Shown here: piece after piece, positions 56,036 to 64,000 of the stretch
Position numbering within the stretch: the stretch's first letter is position 1
Layout: each line of letters starts with the position of its first letter
Origin: Helichrysum umbraculigerum
Lineage: Eukaryota; Streptophyta; Magnoliopsida; Asterales; Asteraceae
Direction: 5' to 3'
Assembly: GCA_949592205.1 (NCBI GenBank)
Contig: CATIUR010000003.1
Location: forward strand, 147,792,759-147,856,758
DNA length: 64,000 nucleotides
The notes under the pieces: generated by a model
What the model was told of the DNA's origin: nothing
The model's database searches: none
Seen by the model: only the letters and a program-made list of their open reading frames with translations
Position numbers and translations under genes: made by a program

Positions 56036-56397
56036 CTTGTGTTTAGTTGTGGAAAATTTTCCACAATTTTTCATTTCCAATTTTCTAAAGAAAATCGTTC
56101 TCTAGAAAAGTGTTGAAAATTTTGAAAACGCGTTCAAATGTTGGAAAAGTGAATTTTGGAAAACCAGTTATATCTTGGAAAATTTGGAAAAGTGTGGAGG
56201 AAGTTTATAAAGGAAAATTTGGAAAAGTGAGGGGAACTTGTTTTCCACCTCCAAGTTATATTTTGAAAAAGTGGATTTTCCATTTTCTTAGAAAATTTCT
56301 CTCAAAAAAATTCATTTTGAACGCGTTTTCCAGTTTTCCACTTTTCTTGAAAAATTTTTCTAGAAAACTCCTCTTTTTTTCCACAACTAAACACCCC
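56036..56397. mobile_element. Foldback MITE built of GGAAAATTTT words
   Basis: Terminal inverted repeats GTGTTTAGTTGTGGAAA (left) and TTTCCACAACTAAACAC (right), about 360 bp. Further inverted pairs lie inside, including AAAACGCGTTCAAA and TTTGAACGCGTTTT, so most of the element can fold on itself. Superfamily uncertain. Confidence 0.7.
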
Positions 56398-56953
56398 GTA
56401 TATACTTTTTGCATACATTTCTTCTGAGATTAAAATTTTGATTCTTTCTTAGATATTTTTCATGGACTTTTTATCGTACTAATTCTTTTTAATTAACTTA
56501 ACCTAGCGTAAATAGGAGTAAAAGTGAAGGTACGAAAATTTAACTCAATCAAAGAGCCATTATCCAGCGGTATCAAAATAATCTCATAACTAGGTGAACA
56601 TATGTATATATTCGTGGGTGAGGATGGATTTGGAGGTTGAATCATTGCCGTTATATATAAAAAATACGGTGTGAAATTGATTATTTAGACCATTGTAATT
56701 TATAGTGACATAAGATTTTTACCATATGTAAAAAAGATAGGTGATTATAGGAATTTTGTGCAACAAATGGTCCAATAAGATTTAGATCCAAGTTTTATCT
56801 AAATTTTTTTTTAGAACGGCAATAACCCACACACACCAACCACGAATATTTACAATTTTCTACGAATATATACAACTGTCCATTCTTGGACTTGAACAAG
56901 TTCATGGTCACCATCGATTAACATCTAACGTATCTTACTTATAATATGAAGAA

Positions 56954-57252
56954 GAGTAAATTCCATAAATGGTCCCTTTGGTTTACATTAATTTACGAAA
57001 ACAGTCTCTGTATTCTTTTTTCAACGTTTTTGGTCCAATAACTTAGGTTTTGCTCGCAAATGGTCCCTTAAGGGACCATTTGCGAGCAAATCCAAAGTTA
57101 GACGGAGGGACCATTTGCGAGCAAAAATCCAAAGTTAATGGACCATTTGCGAGAAAATCCAAAGTTATTGGACTGAAAACATTGAAAAAATATTACAGGG
57201 ACTGTTTTCGTAAATCAATGTAAACCACGGGGATCATTTTTGGAATTTACTC
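56954..57252. mobile_element. Foldback MITE with GAGTAAATTCC termini
   Basis: Left GAGTAAATTCCATAAATGG and right CCATTTTTGGAATTTACTC-like ends form long inverted repeats covering about 100 bp each side (including TTTACGAAAACAGTC and its complement). The centre has three tandem copies of a roughly 28-bp unit with CCATTTGCGAGCAAA (57,073-57,170). 299 bp, no coding frame. A target duplication is not clear. Confidence 0.75.
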
Positions 57253-58620
57253 AAAGAAATTAAATTCGTAATATATGTGAGAAATAAAACCTTTATTTTC
57301 CTTTATACAAGAAAACAAAAATGAGTACTTAATTTTGAAGTCGTTTTTTCTATATCTATATATTGTATTCACATCAAGAGAGATGTCAAATAAAAAATGA
57401 TGGTTCTTGAAAACCCATTAATTTGGAGAGTTTGATGATTGAGAAAAAGTAAAGTCTATGGAAATTGCCATCAAATGGTGGAGCCTATGAAGGTGACTCC
57501 TCAAGAATCTTTACACCTATGTGATGCTAACATCTAACAAACCAATTTAACTTAACCTCTCTTTGTAAATTGTAAATATTATTATTCTAAAAAAAAAAAA
57601 CTTTTTTATTAGTTTCTTTATTCAAAGTCAGTGATTCTTGACATTTAGATTCTCGAAATTCACGGTTTTAAAATAGTATTCTTGACATTAAGGATTCCCA
57701 TTAATTTTGCAATATGCTTATTGAGGTTGTTACTATCTATCTATTTCTATTCTATTGGAGGAACAAACGTTAGATGCCCACAAACACTTCCATTTTACAC
57801 CGCATCGAGGTCCCGCATCATATGTCACTCTCCACAAGTATGTATCATTATTATTACTAGCTTTGAGACCCGTGTATATACACGAGCCGTTTACTGTTAA
57901 TATGATATTATAATAGATTTTCCATCATTTCGAAATATGGGTGAAAATTGATTAATGTTCTATTGAAAATAATGTAATACTAATGCTCGTATAATTAAGT
58001 ATCGATTAACGATCATGTACAAAAACGGTTCGAATGCTCTCGTGTTGAATTCAACATGAGAAGTCATGTTCACGCGCAAATAAAAGTTTAAAAAATAAGT
58101 TGAAATCTAATAATGGCAAAATTAGTTAAGAAGTTGTAATATACAGTAACGGTTATATTGTTCGTTATCTTTACAATTTCTTGATTAACATCGATTACTC
58201 ATTCTGTCCAAAAAAAAAATTTCAAGCCATGTTAGGTAAATGTATTTTTTGCCTTTACATTTAAGGTATTTTTAACTTGATTTTTAAAAAGACTGAGTTA
58301 CTTAGAGTAATAAAATAGAGTAAATTGAGGAGTTTGGTGATTTCTAAAACTATATTTGTATACATGGACTATATCTTTGAGATAGATAAAATAGTAAATA
58401 ATATTGATATTGTTTATTGAAATAGGTGAGTAATAAATAACAAACTAACTATAATTGAATTACTAAGAAGAAAGTATGACGTGTTCTTAATTAAAATACT
58501 CATCACACGATAGCATTGAGTAACCATACATCACCAAATAAAACAAGAAGTAAATCATGTTTAGCATAAACTTGCAATTACAATGACTACGTATTTGAAT
58601 AAGTTATCTAAACATATTAG
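57253..58620. other. AT-rich spacer
   Basis: Nothing coding is supported. The palindrome CCGTGTATATACACG at about 57,868-57,884 follows a CTAG and has the look of a small DNA-transposon end. Otherwise featureless. Confidence 0.45.
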
Positions 58621-58960
58621 TGTCACACCCCCAAATTCATTGATTTTGTTTAGCGGAAGCATTTAGTTAAGTATAGGAGTAATGACACCAACATTGTACA
58701 TGCATACGTATCAGAGCATATGATTACAACAGAACATATATATTCAGATGCCATAAGTAATAGTTACAGAGTTTACGATTCATCAAATCGCATAAGTATA
58801 AAAGTAGTTAACGTTTTACAAAAGTGGATTTCGTAAATATGACTAAAACATTTCAGTTATACAAAAGAAACCCATTTGATCTAAAAATATGGCATCCTAA
58901 GTCTTCATGGATCGCCTAGTTTCCAAAAGTGCAGGCGGTCTTACATGTGCAGCTAATTCT

Positions 58961-58995
58961 CTGAAAAACATAGTAAAAGTCAACAACGAGGTTGA
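58961..58995 (-). promoter_or_regulatory. Branch-point-type hairpin and acceptor of LTR D (distal block)
   Basis: Minus strand: TCAAC and GTTGA (plus 58991-58995 and 58980-58984) pair around a 6-nt loop, run into TTGAC, then T-rich TTTTTCAG (AG at 58961-58962). The donor-like CCAG|GTGAGT is at plus 59787-59792. Confidence 0.45.
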
Positions 58996-59240
58996 GTGAA
59001 TTCACAGGTTTTAAGTTTGTAAGTTTGGTTGATAAGTTCGATGCGTTCTCAAATAGTTATTGCCATAACAGTTAAGTAAAGTTTAGTGGAATGTTATCCA
59101 AATATAGTTCGGTTGGGATGTTGCTCAAAGTACAGTTTAATTGTTTGTAGGAAAATACGTATCCTATTATTTATTTGTAGGAAGGTCAGCATCCTGTTAG
59201 ATGTTTGTAGGAATGTCGATATCCTATTAGTAGTTTGGTG

Positions 59241-59434
59241 GGTCCATGTCAGTAGGATCCAGTACCCATGTCAGCAGGGTTCGAGAAGTAGGGAGTGTCA
59301 GTGTCCCATGTTCAATAAGTATAATGGATCCATGTCAGTAGGATCTAGTACCCATGTCAGTAGGGTTCAAATAGTAGGGAGTGTCAGTGTCCCTTGACCC
59401 ATGTCAGTAGGGTTTGGTCCATGTCAGTAGGACC
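59241..59434 (-). repeat. Array of eight hairpins with constant loop and variable stems (LTR D)
   Basis: Plus-strand text. Eight units share the loop ATGTCAGTA or GTGTCAGTG. Stems are GGTCC/GGATC (59241, imperfect), ACCC/GGGT (three units), GGGA/TCCC (two units), GGATCC/GGATCT (about 59,326) and GGTCC/GGACC (59416-59434, perfect). An adjacent array 59,131-59,225 has three TAGGA..TCCTA units. Confidence 0.75.
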
Positions 59435-60100
59435 CATTAGTTGATCAAGAAGTAGATACTTTGTATGTGTGCCCAAGACGTAGGGACTTCTCAATCAGTT
59501 TAGTAAAAGGTGTTGCTGGTTGTTCTCCAGCGAGTTTCCAAGTTGTAATAGTTTGTAGTATGGAAACGTTATTTCATAAGTACCAGTTTGTTCAAAAGTT
59601 TAACAGTTCTAAAGTACTCTAGCTACCAATTAAACATGATCACAATCATTAACAATCGTTAGTTGGGAGTAACCAAGCAAGTTAACAATCAAGTAAGCAA
59701 AAGTAGTTAGGGCAATCAGTAAAGTAGTTGACTATGTTTCTCACCCAAAGTTGAAAGCAGTAAAACAGTTAAAAGTGGGGCTGTGAACTCACCTGGTAAG
59801 CTAAATGTGTTCAAGTGCTAGCAAAGCCTAAGCCCGGGTAAAGTCCTTAACGTCCTAAACGTAAGAGATAATTTGTATAAGTAGTTGGTTACCCGCCAAA
59901 CTATGTCAATTGTTCACTCATTCGAAAGACCATTTTGTTTGTACGATACGTTGGTGATGGTTTTCGTCATAAAAGTTCTTAATTAAATCGTTTTTATAAT
60001 CGTTCCGTTGTATGCTTCACAAAAGTATATATTTTTGTATGTTAATCATCGTTGTAAAAAGTGTAGTTGTCGTTACGCGAATATCGAATCGTTGGACAAA

Positions 60101-60310
60101 AACTCAGTTCGGCTCGCTCATTCGGCTCGCAAGTTCGAGTCGCAAGTTCGGCTCGCGATGATTCGGTTCGCAATGGTTCAGTTCGCAGCTCGGTTCAGTT
60201 TGCAGTTCGGTTCGGTTTGCAGCTCGTTCGGTTCGCAGCTCGTTCGGTTCGCAGGAACTCAATTATTCAGTTCGCAACATGATCGCTGCGAACTGAGATG
60301 AATCTCAGTT
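60101..60310 (-). repeat. CAGTTCGCA / TGCGAACTG word array (LTR D)
   Basis: About fifteen copies of TTCGGTTCGCA-type words occur in one orientation, with a perfect inverted pair near the right end (CTGCGAACTGAGAT and ATCTCAGTTCGCAG, 60,283-60,312). It occupies the same place in the LTR as the palindromic arrays of the other families. A second small array of CTAGAACAAGCTTG words lies at 60,660-60,715. Confidence 0.8.
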
Positions 60311-61476
60311 CGCAGCAGACGCTGTAAGTGCTAAATCTTTGAAAAACTAAGTTTTTGAGTTCGATTCTTTCGTATAGTGAACAATCCACATGTTTAGGTT
60401 GTAAAAGTACATGAAAATAAGTTAAAGGATGAGTTTTTCTTACCAATTTGGTGGATTTATAACCGAAATGAGATGAAATGGTGATGATGAAACGCCCCGA
60501 AAACAGAACCATTTTTTTTATATACATACTTTAAAAGCACTCTCTATTGGTCCCACATCTCGTATATTTGATACCGTATTCTCATCTTTACATTTTGACC
60601 CAAAACAAGACAACGGGGTATGCAAATTACCAACCATGTAGTACAGATAGGTAAAACAACCTTGTTTTAGCTAGAACAAGCTTGTTTTAGACTAGAACAA
60701 GCATGTTCTAGTGGTAACAGCCTCAAATTTTTGACCAAATTCAAACACGCATAACTCCTAAACCGTAAGGAGTTAGACCCTGAAAATTTGCATGCACCTC
60801 CAAAATGACAATACGAAACTTTCCCTTTTTACAATTTTCCAAAATACACGTTTTACAAGTAAACGGACGTATAACCTCTTTTCGATCATTTTAACCACTT
60901 TTGGACTACACTTCAAATCACAAACCACACACAATTATGATATGACTTTTTGCACACTCGTTTGACTCACCAAAACATATTTCAAGCATACAACAAACAA
61001 CTCCTAACACTAACCCATTTAAATATCCTCTTATGACTAGTTACAACCCATTTTGACCCCATTTGACCCGTTTCACCAAAACAACCATATACCACCACAA
61101 CTCTATCCAAAACCATATATGTTTGGCCATTATAACCCTGTTCACTATATGTCAACTTCACATTTGACTAACCAATCACATTCGACACTAAATCACTTTT
61201 CACCACTTTGACCCAAACCAAACCAATCATATGACTTCATACACTTGATAACCACATACACTAGACACCATATTTCAGTTTGACTTTCAAAGTCAACTAC
61301 TATATATTGACCAACATATATAATTCAAAAACTCTTTGTTTGGGCGATTTACACAATTAGGCATCAAAACAACAATTCAAAAGAAAGAAGCATATTCTAA
61401 CCATAAGCATGCTCCATATCCATGTCACTAGCTTCTCATAACCCTTTTATCCACATGTCACTAGCCAAACATCAAC

Positions 61477-61516
61477 CTACAACATAAACACTGAAACGGG
61501 TAAGCACAACTGCTTA
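61477..61516 (-). promoter_or_regulatory. Branch-point-type hairpin and acceptor of LTR D (proximal block)
   Basis: TAAGC (61501-61505) and GCTTA (61512-61516) pair around 6 nt. On the minus strand CTTAC follows, then a T-rich tract and TTGTAG|GTTG (AG at 61477-61478). The homologous place in LTR C (about 14,428-14,467) has lost most of the pairing. Confidence 0.45.
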
Positions 61517-61788
61517 GTGAGTACACAGGCAATCAAACAAGCAATACACATAACACTTAACACATAACACATATCAACACAATACATAAACACAAAATCA
61601 CTGGGCCCTGAACACTGAACACTAAACACTGTGTTAACCGTAGTTAACTCTCTGATCACCACTGAATCTTTACACATAATCATATCACATAACTTAAACA
61701 TCAACAATCAAAACACTAATCAACACATCTTTTAACATAATCTTAAATACATATAAGAAACAAAACATATAATAAGCAACTCTCACTT

Positions 61789-62210
61789 GATTGTATGATC
61801 CTCTAGCTCGGAAGCTATCCGGAAACACATACAACCAATTCATACACGGTTCACCACATAATCACTATTTAATCCACATATATCAACAAATCACCTTCTA
61901 CCCGATTGTGTAGCCTCTTGCTCGGAAGCAATCCGGATCCAACACAATCGAATCATATACTATTCATCACCAATTCTTTTCCTTTACCTTTAAACTAGTG
62001 ACTTACTCATTACTTGGCTAACATCAAGCTAATGAGGAATCACTACTTTTCTTACCAAGAAACAATTAAACACATAACAGTTAAGCACAATTAGGAAATT
62101 TAACACAACAGCTAATTTAAGCAATAAACACAATTAAATAAACATAACAAATAACTTATTATTTGATTGTGTAAACCTCTAGCCCGCAAGCTATACGGTA
62201 CTACACAATC
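61789..62210 (-). repeat. Three copies of the double-stem hairpin (LTR D)
   Basis: Copy a 61789-61836 (minus strand outer GGTTGTATG/CATACAATC with one G-U, inner TAGCT/AGCTA). Copy b 61903-61950 (CGATTGTGT/ACACAATCG, inner TTGCT/AGCAA). Copy c 62165-62210 (GATTGTGTA/TACACAATC, inner TAGCT/GGCTA with one U-G on the minus strand). Loops are TCCG or TGCG. Confidence 0.65.
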
Positions 62211-62887
62211 ACATCACATGTTTAACCCCCGTATCACTCACCACAATTCTTAGACGATTTCACCATATTGATCATCATAAGCTTCCACGTCTCTTAACAC
62301 CTACATAATCATACATATCATCATAACAACACTTAGACACTTACAATCATCACTTTCCTACTAAATTCCATGTTTTATTATCATAATCATACTTCATTAA
62401 CACTAGTTTATGATTTAGCTCTATTTCTACAAGTATTTAACATAACTCTTATGAACATATCACTAACTTTTTAATCTTTTACTCATTTTAGCATTAATTC
62501 ATTCACTATTAAGCTTTACTAACTTCAATTAAACATATCAAACACTAATTTCATATCAAAATCACTAGTTCATGAAACCCCATCAAAACCCCCATATTTG
62601 CCCAAGAACACTAATAATAAATTCATCACTTTCAATATGTTATATGATTACTAATGATTATAGAAACACTTACTAACACTAATTCAATCAATTTCTAACT
62701 TCAATTTCGTATTTAAATCATCAATTTAACAAAACCCCATAAAAACCCAAAACCTAGGTTTTAAAACATAAAGAAATTCAACTTACATAAGTTTAGAGAT
62801 GAACTAAGGATGATGAATTCGAGTTTGTAAAGCTTGAATCAAAGATTGGGATGAAGAATTTAACCTAATTTGATGTTCCATAAATTT

Positions 62888-64000
62888 TGTAACACCCCCA
62901 AATTTGATGATTTGCGGAAGCTTGATTTGGGTGTTACTAATCAATAACAAAGCACAAAGATATATAGCAAACGACTCTATATGCGTCGTTTTAACAAAAT
63001 ATATTGATAATTGAAATGTTTACAACATTTAAAGCTTTACATAGCTCGAGTTTAAATAAAAGGAGATTTCAGTACATAAGTACTTGTACAAAATATACTA
63101 ATGCAAGAAAATCTCAATCGTCTGTATGCTGACTCGAGCTAAGGTCCTGAAGCAGAAACATCCTACTGCTGGGTACCTGCGATATATGCTAAAAGGTCAG
63201 CTATAAAGCTGGTGAGCTCACAGGTTTGAAATCAGTTAATATAGTATGAACCGCAAGATTTAAATAATGAATTGCATCCAGCAATTGAATAATGAATTGC
63301 ATCCAGCAATTAAATGATAGTCATCGTGTATACAGCCATGAGCACATAGTTGAGCTTAACTCGAGGGCCGGGTCCCCTATAGAGAATTCCGGGCGAGGTG
63401 CCTCCACGAATGCCTAATCTACATTCGTCTTCCCAAATATTAGTACGTCCGTTTACCCGGTTAGTGCTTGCTAACCCGGACGAGGTGGGTCAATCCTATA
63501 TGGTACCATATACTAATATTCACGCTACAACGTATTAACAACTATGCTGACGGAAGACTTTAAAATGATTAGTTTCGAAAAACTCATGTAGTATATGAAA
63601 AGTTGGTACTTGCGTTCACATGTTAAAAGTTGAGCAGTATATCACACCCCTGAGTAAAACAGTAAAAAGAGGGGCTATGAGACTCACCTGAGTCTGAAAG
63701 CGTTTAAACAAACGTAAGTTGATTAGCCGAGTATGAAGTCCAAAGACTTGTAACCTGAGGGTGTCCACGACACGCGATGGTTATAAACATGATTGGGTAT
63801 CTCAAAAGATCACCCTTGTAGTTGTTACACAACTATATATATGTCCAAATTACTACGATTTGGTTGATTTGTTAAGTGTTTGAAAACATGTACGGCCCGT
63901 TGGTGACGGATTTGTAATAATAATCTCAACTATTATTATTTTGATTTCGTGGCGTTTTACTTGAAAAATGTGTTTTGATTGTGTTTTAGAAGCCGTTACG
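62888..64000 (-). mobile_element. LTR H (G-like family), minus strand, runs off the right edge
   Basis: Minus-strand 3' end GGGGGTGTTACA at 62888, preceded by text very like the end of LTR G (CGCAAATCATCAAATTTGG, ATTGATTAGTAACACCCAAATC). Left of it LTR D continues with no primer site, so this is either a 3' LTR or a solo LTR. Clearly diverged from G but collinear through the structured module. Confidence 0.8.
63177..63815 (-). promoter_or_regulatory. Structured LTR module of H: hairpins P1-P4, donor and acceptor motifs
   Basis: Plus coordinates, minus-strand sense. P1 63795-63815 (GGGTG/TACCC with G-U, inner TCT/AGA). Donor CTCAG|GTGAGT at 63682-63687. P2 63459-63476 (GGTTAG/CTAACC). P3 63406-63428 (ACGAATGT/GCATTCGT, one U-G, loop AGATTAG). 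P4 63198-63211 (CAGC/GCTG) running into CTGAC. Acceptor CGCAG|GTACCC with AG at 63177-63178. Confidence 0.5.

Larger units (their letters stand above)
58621..62887 (-). mobile_element. Long LTR D (minus strand), invaded by LTR H
   Basis: On the minus strand it ends GGTGTGACA at 58621. Its opening part lies beyond the window because LTR H interrupts it at 62888. 4.27 kb are present with no gag or pol. From about 61,300 to 62,850 it aligns with LTR C. It contains two hairpin-plus-acceptor blocks, three double-stem hairpins, a constant-loop hairpin array and a CAGTTCGCA array. It could be one very long LTR or two old LTRs fused; I cannot decide. Confidence 0.65.

Noticed and set aside
60008..60301. 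Arg/Ser/Phe-rich open frames (also 60067-60282)
   Set aside because: They are readings of the CAGTTCGCA word array in LTR D, antisense to the element.

Overview
This window is a repeat-dense piece of a flowering-plant nuclear genome, probably a core eudicot. The evidence is nested Ty3/gypsy LTR retrotransposons primed by initiator tRNA-Met, typical plant MITEs (Stowaway, PIF/Harbinger and hAT types), an intronless CC-NBS-LRR resistance-type gene and AT-rich spacer. An Asteraceae-like genome is possible from the repeat style, but nothing here proves it. There is no bacterial, organellar or CRISPR content.

Layout. 1-3098: a minus-strand LTR (L1) cut by a PIF/Harbinger-type MITE. 3352-8054: a complete non-autonomous LTR element with a tRNA-Asp-type primer site and a perfect 5-bp target duplication. 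8338-12850: a minus-strand solo LTR (E) containing a second solo LTR (F). 12928-42285: a four-level nest. LTR C was split by gypsy element A. A was split in its 5' LTR by gypsy element B (itself holding a hAT MITE) and in its reverse transcriptase by gypsy element G (itself holding a Stowaway MITE). 42294-42959: a hAT-type MITE. 44370-47117: the NLR gene. 48763-49326: a small membrane-protein gene on the minus strand. 50330-57252: spacer with palindrome clusters, candidate Helitrons and foldback MITEs. 58621-64000: a long minus-strand LTR (D) invaded by another minus-strand LTR (H).

The two host genes are the NLR receptor (single exon, 915 codons, all NB-ARC motifs present) and an unrecognised single-pass membrane protein with an acidic tail. 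Element G is the youngest and most complete transposon. Its gag-pol is interrupted by two frameshifts, both at A-runs, and its reverse transcriptase has lost the first catalytic aspartate. G also has an extra coiled-coil reading frame between primer site and gag, and B keeps a decayed relative of it.

The most unusual signal is in the LTRs themselves. Families that differ in sequence share a layout in the 3' third of the LTR: a hairpin, a consensus 5' splice site (AG|GTGAGT), two more hairpins, then a hairpin whose 3' arm runs into a branch-point-like motif 20-35 nt before an AG|G acceptor. Stem sequences differ between families while pairing is kept, and several imperfect pairs are G-U on the sense strand. 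Most LTRs also carry arrays of short palindromes or constant-loop hairpins whose word changes between related LTRs and whose copy number changes between the two LTRs of one element. I read this as a structured, possibly spliced leader RNA. All covariation was found by eye and needs alignment and RNA evidence.
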